This document shows positions 58,501-64,000 of a DNA stretch of 64,000 bases, in pieces. Within the stretch, counting starts at the first letter, position 1; the number at the start of each line of letters is the position of its first letter. The DNA is taken from positions 1 through 64,000 of the forward strand of contig NZ_BCPT01000007.1 of the NCBI RefSeq assembly GCF_001544095.1, in the 5' to 3' direction. This DNA comes from Enterococcus casseliflavus NBRC 100478 (GTDB lineage Bacteria > Bacillota > Bacilli > Lactobacillales > Enterococcaceae). The notes beneath the pieces are model-generated. The model saw only the letters and a list, made by a program, of their open reading frames with translations. It was not told the DNA's origin and searched no databases. The translations under genes and the position numbers were made by a program.

Positions 58501-58927
58501 TGCCTTAGATGACACGACAGCAACCTTGAACATCGTCATCTGGATCTTGATCTCGTCTGCGGGGGCATTAGCCTTTATCGTGTTGTACAACTTGAACAAC
58601 ATCAATATAGCGGAACGCATTCGCGAGTTGTCGACCATCAAAGTATTGGGCTTTTATGATCGAGAAGTGACCATGTACGTCTTTCGTGAAAATATCTTTC
58701 TGACGATCTTCGGCATTGCATTTGGTTTATTATTAGGGGTGCTTCAGCATCAATTTGTCTTACAGACCATCGAAGTCGACATCGCCATGTTTTCACCGAC
58801 AGTCGAACCAATGAGCTATGTGTATGCCGCTGGATTGACCTGCTTATTTTCAAGCGTGGTAGGGATCGCAATGTATTTCAAACTGAAACATGTCAATATG
58901 ATCGATGCACTGAAAGCCAATGAGTAA
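55505..58927 (+). CDS. FtsX-like ABC permease with long coiled-coil domain
   Basis: An 1140-residue membrane protein: a first helix (about 20-40), an extracytoplasmic domain (about 45-240), a long Gln/Glu/Ala-rich coiled coil (about 250-590), three helices (about 615-735), a second core domain with its own first helix (about 780-800) and three final helices (about 1010-1130). This doubled FtsX design is found with MacB-type ATPases in Firmicutes. The coiled coil would stand outside the membrane. Substrate unknown; export or mechanical signalling of envelope components is inferred. It starts at once after the ATPase stop, with no clear ribosome binding site, so coupling is likely (ATG 55505 or 55511). 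Confidence 0.88.
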   Translation: MPMKKTLLRSSLREIRQAPGRFLSILGIIFLGVAFFVGISATGPNMEQAAEDYFARQKLADFTIASTLGLSTADREIIEEMPGVTSVEAEQIADINAENHRAVIRVFSLSKERQVNQYQVTSGRLPQKSGEIALDQAAQSSGGFALDETFELPESGENQLETHTYTIVGFVNSPEFIENFHRGNSTVGNGTVDYFAVIPEEDFKETAYARLLVRFDELSQVASYSEAYQTKRDQVSDEVEERLAPRAQGRRQELIDEAQPAIDEAKEQIRDGEEALQQAQAELDDATEKLAQTHQELTEQEAAFQTEIQTAQEQLNGEAQKLAEGKQALIENQRLLDQNEQALIQQEAQVQSAQAQLAPVLAQRPELQKVIQQVEEQLALAYQGMDQIRSVGQLSAEEQMAQLPTVYAQVTAALAQLNLPTDVLGPIPDLEEIDETMIATMLTAAEDTLRPLIAEGEQQRAQLLGQKAAIDDQEAQLQQAQQQVNAGWNQIRAGRQELAQAQTQITQGETQLSEARETLASEKAKGQSLLAAGWQEYRENEATLQEKLDEFKEKAPKEREKLEDAKKEVAEKEQELLDLKPAVYRVANRDANPGYSEYQDNAERVSSLATIFPVIFFLIAALVSLTTMTRMIDEKRSEIGTLKALGYRNWEIGQKFLLYSSAAGITGAVLGLAVGFSFFPAIIIQAYGPLYNLTEYDTPWYLRLSLIAVGVSLLCTIGIALLVLRFDLRQSSASLLRPKAPKTGKRILLERITVIWRHLSFIQKVTMRNLFRYKSRMLMTILGIAGCTSMILTGFGLRDSISNIIPLQFEKIWQYQAVITFDDEDSEAMSDTKAAAEDIEGFEAGLFLHTESLTLAQSGVTQQEVTVTVPEDPAALSRFVHLNDRVSGEAYELEGEGAIINEKLAKLFGLSVGDTITLTNESGEAFELNVAAIAENYTGHFAYLTPDAYQKIFQAAPSYNSELLKFSQRLTKSEEEAIAADLMAQDNVINVSFLSASADALDDTTATLNIVIWILISSAGALAFIVLYNLNNINIAERIRELSTIKVLGFYDREVTMYVFRENIFLTIFGIAFGLLLGVLQHQFVLQTIEVDIAMFSPTVEPMSYVYAAGLTCLFSSVVGIAMYFKLKHVNMIDALKANE

Positions 58928-58928
58928 C

Positions 58929-58973
58929 AAAAACAGCCTTTTCTCAGAATGATTCTGGAAAAAGGCTGTTTTT
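58929..58973. terminator. Bidirectional terminator
   Basis: AAAAACAGCCTTTT pairs with AAAAGGCTGTTTTT across a loop. It serves the FtsX gene and the convergent FUSC gene. Confidence 0.85.
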
Positions 58974-59571
58974 ATTTTTCTTGTTTTTCTTGTTCGGAAA
59001 TCTCACCTTGGACTTCTTCTAGCATGGCTTTTAGTTCAAGCTCTTTTTGCCTCAGCACCACCAGATCTTCTTGGATCTCATCCTTTTTCTCTTCCTCAGG
59101 TGGTCGAATGACGAAATTGATCGATAGGGCAACTAACGTGCCGATAAAGGTGTCCAATACACGGTCTAAGGCGAAGATGATCGATTCCCCTTGAGGGACA
59201 CTGGAAGTGATCAAAAGCATCGTCGCAATAGCAGAGATAATGCCAGAATTGTTATTGATGCCATCTGAAAAAACGATGACAAAAATGACTAGCGCTGGCA
59301 AGACAAACAATTCGATCAGAAAGTCATTTTGAAAATATTGCTTCGTCAAAAAGTAAAAAATGGCTGTACCGCCGCCGATCGTATTTCCTAATACTCGTGA
59401 CTTACCAAAAGAGATCGTTGTGGTCAGGTCTTGTCGCAAAGAAAACACAGCCGACAAGGCAGCAATCAATGGTTGGCCACGATCAAGAAAATGAAAGAGC
59501 AGAATACAAAGCATGACAGCGATGGCTGTTTTTATCGTTCGCATACCTAAGCGAAAACGCCCCAGTTTCAT
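58972..59571 (-). CDS. FUSC/DUF939-type membrane protein, short form
   Basis: A 199-residue protein with about four to five helices and a charged coiled C-terminal tail. The opening LGRFRLGMRTIKTAIAVMLCILL is typical of FUSC/aromatic-acid exporter proteins, but it lacks the usual large soluble C-terminal domain. ATG 59571 follows AAAGGGGG. It is divergent from a longer homologue. Confidence 0.8.
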   Translation of the reverse strand: MKLGRFRLGMRTIKTAIAVMLCILLFHFLDRGQPLIAALSAVFSLRQDLTTTISFGKSRVLGNTIGGGTAIFYFLTKQYFQNDFLIELFVLPALVIFVIVFSDGINNNSGIISAIATMLLITSSVPQGESIIFALDRVLDTFIGTLVALSINFVIRPPEEEKKDEIQEDLVVLRQKELELKAMLEEVQGEISEQEKQEK

Positions 59572-59669
59572 GGTCAAATGCCCCCTTTACTTAATCATAC
59601 CCAAAGCAGTTGAGAAATTCTAGTCTTATTCCTCACAATTTAGTATACTTTTCACAGGAGGTGACAAAA

Positions 59670-60632
59670 ATGAAAATCGGAATGAGGACCGTGAAAACGG
59701 CGATTGCTGCTGGTTTATCAATGTTTCTGGCACAACAGATCGGTCTTTTGTATGCGCCAGCCGCAGGGATCATCGCCATTTTAAGCGTCGGCAATACAAA
59801 GAAAACGTCACTTTTTACGGGAATCGGGCGTTTGATCTCTTTGGCGATCGCAACGCTCTTAGCTTTTGTCAGCTTCCATTTATTAGGCTTTGGGCCGATA
59901 GGATTTGTTCTTTTTCTCTTTCTCTTTATCCCAACCGCTGTCTATTTCAATTTGACCGATGGGATCGTCGTCAATTCTGTCTTGGTGACCCATTATATGA
60001 TGGAACGTTCGTTTGCTTGGCCACTGATTGGGAATGCTTTTTTATTGATGAGTATTGGCATTGGCTTTGCACTTTTGTTCAATTTATATATGCCAGATGG
60101 CGAACGAGCATTGAAAGAAAGACAGCAATTAGTGGAAGAAACGTTTAAAAGTCTTTTAAAAGACATGTCGATTGCGTTAACTGAAAAAGAAAAGGCGACG
60201 CTTCCCCAGGTCTGCCAAACGCTTTTGGGAGATATCAAGCAAGGCAAACAACAAGCAATGGTGCATAGTGAAAATCAATGGCGAGGAGAAGCCTCCTATT
60301 ATGAAGAGTACTTTACCATGCGCCAAAGTCAGGCACGCTTACTCTTAGAAATGGTTGACTTATTGCAGTTGTTTTGGGTAGAAGAAGCCTATACAAATGC
60401 GTTTCAAGAGTTGCTATCCTTTACTGCCGAGTCCTTTCACGAAAATAACGATGGGAAAGAGATCTTGGCAAAAATTGCTGCGCTTTATGAAGATTATCGA
60501 CAAAAGCCATTGCCCCAAACAAGAGCAGAGTTTGAAAATCGCGCTCAGCTGTTTCAGTTTCTGCAAACCTTTAAAAGTTTTATTGAAATCAAAGCCGACT
60601 TTTCTGAACAAATGCAAACAATAGCACGCTAA
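59670..60632 (+). CDS. FUSC/DUF939-type aromatic acid exporter family protein
   Basis: A 320-residue protein with about six helices (1-145) opening with KIGMRTVKTAIAAGLS, then a helical soluble C-terminal domain. This is the usual full-length form. The protein starts at ATG 59670 after AGGAGGTGA. A TATACT box (59644-59649) may be the -10. Divergent from the short form. Confidence 0.85.
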   Translation: MKIGMRTVKTAIAAGLSMFLAQQIGLLYAPAAGIIAILSVGNTKKTSLFTGIGRLISLAIATLLAFVSFHLLGFGPIGFVLFLFLFIPTAVYFNLTDGIVVNSVLVTHYMMERSFAWPLIGNAFLLMSIGIGFALLFNLYMPDGERALKERQQLVEETFKSLLKDMSIALTEKEKATLPQVCQTLLGDIKQGKQQAMVHSENQWRGEASYYEEYFTMRQSQARLLLEMVDLLQLFWVEEAYTNAFQELLSFTAESFHENNDGKEILAKIAALYEDYRQKPLPQTRAEFENRAQLFQFLQTFKSFIEIKADFSEQMQTIAR

Positions 60633-60660
60633 AAAAAGACTCCTAAAAAGGAGTCTTTTT
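60633..60660. terminator. Bidirectional terminator
   Basis: AAAAAGACTCCT/AGGAGTCTTTTT with loop AAAA. Serves the FUSC gene and the convergent oxidoreductase. Confidence 0.88.
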
Positions 60661-60664
60661 CATT

Positions 60665-61621
60665 TTACTGCTGTTCCCAAAAAGCTTGCATTTGATCAAG
60701 AACGTCAATGACATCGGTGGTCAAATGGATCGATCCCTCGATCTCGCCATCGATGGCTTTGATCATATTGGCAATTTCATAATTAAGGGCTTGACTGCTG
60801 TCGCCAGCTTCAATCACTTCATTTGTTCCATCTCGGAAATGGATCACGGCTTTGTCCGCACGAGGGTATTCGTCTACGGTAATGTATCCTTCTTCGAAAG
60901 CGACGATACCGGTTTTAGGCATTTTCGCTTGAAAAGTCAGCGTGACACTAGCCATTTCATCGGCTGGATTTTGTAGGATCGTGACTGATTGTTCATCCAC
61001 ACCTGTAGAGAAGGGCTTCATGCTGCTAAACGTCACTTCTGGTGTATCCGTCATGAAAAAGCGGGCAAATGAAACAGCATACGTACCGATATCCAATAAA
61101 GCACCGCCGCCTAAATCTGGATTGAAGAAACGATTGCTTGGGTCTGGATCTTTGTAGCTGCCAAATGGTGCTTGGATCATTTTTAATTTTCCTAAGCGTC
61201 CGGCATCGATCTCTTCTTTCAACCGAGCATAAACCGGCATATTGAAAATCGTCATTGCTTCTTCTAAGATTAGATTTTTTTCTTTGGCTAAGGCTAGTTC
61301 TTCCGCTAGCTCATCGGCACTGGTGGTGATGGCTTTTTCGCAGAGGACATGTTTTCCTGCCATCAGAGCTTTCATAATAAATTCATGATGAAGATCATTA
61401 GGTACTGCAATATAAACAATATCGATTTGCGGATCTTCTAACATGGCATCTGTGCTTTCATAGGCATGGGGAATAGAGTGTTTCTCAGCAAATGCTTGGA
61501 CTTTAGGGAAACTCCGGGCACTGACCCCATATAGTTCACTTGCTTCATTAGAAAAGCCAGCAGCAAATTGCGTTGCGATATCTCCGAGGCCAATCATTCC
61601 CCAACGGTATTTTTTCATCAT
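60665..61621 (-). CDS. Gfo/Idh/MocA-family oxidoreductase
   Basis: A 318-residue NAD(P)-dependent oxidoreductase: Rossmann motif GLGDIATQF, then the CEKAI lysine motif near residue 95 and a C-terminal dimerisation domain with GGGALLDIGTY. Acts on sugars, inositols or dihydrodiols; substrate not recognisable. GGAG precedes tandem ATGs at 61621 and 61618. Confidence 0.88.
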   Translation of the reverse strand: MMKKYRWGMIGLGDIATQFAAGFSNEASELYGVSARSFPKVQAFAEKHSIPHAYESTDAMLEDPQIDIVYIAVPNDLHHEFIMKALMAGKHVLCEKAITTSADELAEELALAKEKNLILEEAMTIFNMPVYARLKEEIDAGRLGKLKMIQAPFGSYKDPDPSNRFFNPDLGGGALLDIGTYAVSFARFFMTDTPEVTFSSMKPFSTGVDEQSVTILQNPADEMASVTLTFQAKMPKTGIVAFEEGYITVDEYPRADKAVIHFRDGTNEVIEAGDSSQALNYEIANMIKAIDGEIEGSIHLTTDVIDVLDQMQAFWEQQ

Positions 61622-61744
61622 TGATCATCTCCTTCGTATTTAGTATAACAAAAGAAATCAATTCTTTAAAATAATCAAAAACAATCGCAAAAAGTTTCCA
61701 TTACGGCTGACTTTCAGTAAAATATAGAAGAGGAGGGATAACAT

Positions 61745-62248
61745 ATGCATAATGTATCAATTGCAATTATTTTAAATACCATCATCGAGCAATACGCATC
61801 AGAAAAACAGTTTTATGAAACACAATTAGGCATCACCGAGGAGCAATGGGAGGCATGGAAAAATGGCACAATGAGTCTGTCACCTGCTGAAAATCAGAAA
61901 GTGAAGCTGCTGTTTTCAGATTATGAATGGATGTTGATCCAAAAAATCATTCGGCAAACCGTCATTTATCCAGAAAAACGCAATCAAGCGGTCGTCGAGT
62001 TCAAAAAAATGAAGACTCAAATCGCCAGAACGTGGTTAGCAAGCGATTTAGCGAAAGTCGAATTGTTAACAGAATCTGAAGAAACAGCCCAATACCTTGA
62101 TTTGAGAGTCAGTATTACGTATGATGAGTGGGGTTATGATGATATACTAAACTTCCGATTGCCCGCTTTTGTTCAGCAGCAAATTCGCAATGAAAAAATC
62201 GAACTGTTGGAGTGGGTCAAAGAAAATCTGGAAGAAACTTACAACTAA
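61745..62248 (+). CDS. Hypothetical protein
   Basis: A 167-residue acidic, mostly helical protein without signal peptide or membrane segment. The N-terminal third (IEQYASEKQFYETQLGITEEQWEAW) has a helix-turn-helix-like rhythm, but this is weak. GGAGGG precedes the ATG. It lies just before the VanY-like gene in the same direction, so it may be part of that wall-related operon. Not recognised. Confidence 0.7.
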   Translation: MHNVSIAIILNTIIEQYASEKQFYETQLGITEEQWEAWKNGTMSLSPAENQKVKLLFSDYEWMLIQKIIRQTVIYPEKRNQAVVEFKKMKTQIARTWLASDLAKVELLTESEETAQYLDLRVSITYDEWGYDDILNFRLPAFVQQQIRNEKIELLEWVKENLEETYN

Positions 62249-62262
62249 AGGTAGGATATTTT

Positions 62263-63291
62263 TTGAAAAAGTATTATGGAATGGCTGCGGCGGCGGGCTT
62301 CTTGTTTCTGGTTCTTTTAACCATTCAAGTGAACCGAGTGACCGCAGTCACCCCAACAAAGAGTGCAAGTATCGCTCGTTCAACAGATCAAGCAACAACG
62401 AGTGAAACAACAGAAACAAATGAAAAAGAGCCAAATGGGAACACGCAAGAGTCACAAGAACAAGCAAGTGCTAGTGATGAAGTGAACGAAGAGGATTTTC
62501 CAACTGTCTCATTGGATGATTGGTCATTGGTTTTGGTAGGCCCAAACAATAAAATAAAAAGCGAAATTGCCCAAAAAGATTTAGGGAAATTGTCGAATGG
62601 CTATCTCGTCGATCAACGCATCGTTTCAGCTTATGAAAAGCTGGCAGATGCCGCAAAAGCTGCAGGACATCCTTTGGTGATGGTCTCTGCCTACCGTTCA
62701 GTCGCGTATCAAGAGGAGATATTCAATGCCAATGTCAACACCCTGATGAGTCAAGGTCATACAAAAGAAGAAGCAATTCGGATCACGAAACTGACCTTTA
62801 CTGAGCCTGGCTATAGCGAACACCATACTGGGCTTGCTGTTGATGTTGTGGATCAGGATTGGTATCAAAATCATACAGGAGAACTGCTCAATGAGGGGTT
62901 CGGTGATACTGAGGGTGGAAAATGGCTACAAGCTCATGCAAGGGAGTATGGGTTTATCATCCGTTACCCGAAAGGAAAACATGCTATTACGCAAATCGAT
63001 TATGAGCCTTGGCATCTACGATATGTAGGGGTCGAAGTGGCAACCTACATTGAGGAGCAGGAGTTGACCTTTGAAGAGTTTCTGGAAGAAGCAAAAGAAC
63101 ACATCGCTCGAAAAGAAGCAGAACTGTCCTCTCACGAATGGGAAGATCCTTTGGCAGAGGACTGGATCTATGAGGGGTCTCTTGCTAAAAGTCAGGAAAG
63201 CAGTGAGCTTACACAAGATGAGTTGTTGCTGAATGGAGGCAATTTGTTTTCTGAAAATGTGTTTAGTCAGACAAAGGAAGTGAAAAAATGA
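62263..63291 (+). CDS. VanY-family D-alanyl-D-alanine carboxypeptidase
   Basis: About 342 residues: a signal-anchor helix (about 5-25), a Ser/Thr/Glu-rich linker (to about 85) and a VanY peptidase domain (about 105-275) with zinc motifs SEHHTGLAVDV and EPWHLRY. It trims the terminal D-Ala of wall peptides. TTG 62263 is preferred because AAAGGTAGGA stands before it; ATG 62278 is the alternative. It overlaps the GH73 gene by four bases. Confidence 0.85.
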   Translation: MKKYYGMAAAAGFLFLVLLTIQVNRVTAVTPTKSASIARSTDQATTSETTETNEKEPNGNTQESQEQASASDEVNEEDFPTVSLDDWSLVLVGPNNKIKSEIAQKDLGKLSNGYLVDQRIVSAYEKLADAAKAAGHPLVMVSAYRSVAYQEEIFNANVNTLMSQGHTKEEAIRITKLTFTEPGYSEHHTGLAVDVVDQDWYQNHTGELLNEGFGDTEGGKWLQAHAREYGFIIRYPKGKHAITQIDYEPWHLRYVGVEVATYIEEQELTFEEFLEEAKEHIARKEAELSSHEWEDPLAEDWIYEGSLAKSQESSELTQDELLLNGGNLFSENVFSQTKEVKK

Positions 63292-63893
63292 GCGCAAGAC
63301 GAAAAAAACAGAAGACTCGTTTCCCATTAGTCTTTCTAGGGTTATTCTTGATTGGGATTGCTTTTATTTTTTCCTTGAATAGTTTGGCAGACCCCCTTCC
63401 AAAAGAGGAAGAAACAAACACGGAAGCCATCTCCCATGAAGAATTTATTGATCGCATCGCTCCTTACGCACAAGAACTGCAAAAGGGCTACGGGATTTTA
63501 CCAAGTATCATTATTGGACAGGCAATCCTTGAATCAGATTGGGGTCAAAGTTCTCTAGCCAGTGAATACAATAATTTATTTGGAATTAAGTCGTTTGGCC
63601 ATTCAAAAAAGGTGACATTAGATACCCAAGAGTTTTATAATGGAGAATGGGTCACGATTCAAGGAGATTTTCGTGTCTATGATACTTGGGAAGAATCAAT
63701 GGATGATCATACGATGTTGTTTGTAAATGGTGTGGATTGGAATCCTGCACTTTATGTAAATGTCTTGACAGCAAACGACTACCGCAGTGCCGCACAAGCA
63801 TTACAAGATGCAGGGTATGCAACGGATCCGGATTATGCCAGCAAAATCATTCAAGTAATTGAAACCTACCAATTGAATCGATTTGATCAATAA
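63288..63893 (+). CDS. GH73 N-acetylglucosaminidase (LytG-like autolysin)
   Basis: A 201-residue protein: an N-terminal membrane segment (about 10-33) and a GH73 domain with QAILESDWGQSSLASEYNNLFGIK, which holds the catalytic Glu. It cuts the glycan strand of peptidoglycan. Coupled to the VanY gene (ATGA overlap), giving a small wall-remodelling unit. Confidence 0.9.
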   Translation: MSARRKKQKTRFPLVFLGLFLIGIAFIFSLNSLADPLPKEEETNTEAISHEEFIDRIAPYAQELQKGYGILPSIIIGQAILESDWGQSSLASEYNNLFGIKSFGHSKKVTLDTQEFYNGEWVTIQGDFRVYDTWEESMDDHTMLFVNGVDWNPALYVNVLTANDYRSAAQALQDAGYATDPDYASKIIQVIETYQLNRFDQ

Positions 63894-63913
63894 GAAAAGA
63901 GAGTTGGCTGCTT

Positions 63914-64000
63914 ATGGAAGAAAAATATATGCCAAAAATCACCACCGATTTGCGTAAAGATATCGTGAAAGTGCCTAAAGTTATTCGAGAGGCTAGCGGT
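63914..64000 (+). CDS. Partial conserved protein, cut by window end
   Basis: The first 29 residues of an open frame starting MEEKYMPKITTDLRKDIV. It follows the GH73 gene by 20 bases in the same direction; only a weak site (AGAGAG) precedes the ATG. Too little remains to name a function. Confidence 0.5.
   Translation, partial: MEEKYMPKITTDLRKDIVKVPKVIREASG

Noticed and set aside
55505-58927. Long antisense open frames within the coiled-coil region of the FtsX gene
   Set aside because: They arise from the repetitive Gln/Glu/Ala codons of the real gene and lack start signals.

Overview
The window looks like a chromosomal segment of a low-GC Gram-positive lactic acid bacterium, most probably an Enterococcus of a plant-associated type. 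This is inferred from gene content: a WxL-domain surface protein beside a sortase-anchored partner, strong AAGGAGG-type ribosome binding sites, a PTS/GH4 alpha-glucoside module, an Ltp-type lipoprotein pair and FUSC-type exporters. No species was established by search. No CRISPR array, rRNA operon, intact transposase or prophage was seen. One tRNA (Leu, anticodon GAG) is present.

Layout. 1-2.8 kb: end of a WxL surface-protein locus (LPQTN-anchored small protein and a lectin-like WxL protein). 2.9-11.6 kb: a glycoside module with a GH3 beta-glucosidase, a LacI repressor, a ROK kinase, an LplB/LplC/lipoprotein ABC importer and a DUF624 (YesL-like) membrane protein. Two promoter regions here carry matching operators. 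11.6-17.0 kb: a PTS EIICB and GH4 6-phospho-alpha-glucosidase under a consensus cre, then an FGGY (gluconokinase-like) kinase and a convergent RpiR regulator. 17.1-21.4 kb: IclR/KdgR regulator and kdgA-kdgK-kduI-kduD. 21.6-27.7 kb, minus strand: uxaB-uxaA-uxaC, a rhamnogalacturonan acetylesterase-like enzyme, and a LacI regulator. 27.8-40.9 kb: a membrane-bound AraC regulator, a divergent pair of ABC permeases, DUF624, GH105, GH28, an alpha/beta-hydrolase, a CE8 pectinesterase, a small membrane protein, GH43 and a solute-binding lipoprotein. 41-46.4 kb: a TIM-barrel isomerase, a VOC dioxygenase-like protein, a small membrane protein, two tandem Ltp-like lipoproteins and tRNA-Leu. 46.5-64 kb: an ABC-2 type exporter, an aminotransferase, a small DUF2187 gene, an Rgg/PlcR-like regulator, nagA, an SDR, an ABC/FtsX system with a coiled coil, two FUSC-like proteins, a Gfo/Idh oxidoreductase, and a VanY/GH73 cell-wall cluster. 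The last gene is cut by the window edge.

How it fits together. From about 17 to 41 kb the genes form an almost complete pectin-oligosaccharide pathway. A lipoprotein and two permeases would import oligogalacturonides, with an ATPase supplied from elsewhere. None of the enzymes has a visible signal peptide, so CE8 and the other esterases would strip methyl and acetyl groups in the cytoplasm, and GH28, GH105 and GH43 would release sugars. Galacturonate then goes through UxaC-UxaB-UxaA, and unsaturated uronate through KduI-KduD. Both routes meet at 2-keto-3-deoxygluconate, which KdgK and KdgA turn into pyruvate and glyceraldehyde-3-phosphate. No pectate lyase is present, so the polymer must be cut by another enzyme or another organism. 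Three separate regulators (IclR, LacI, AraC) and several recognisable operators serve this region.
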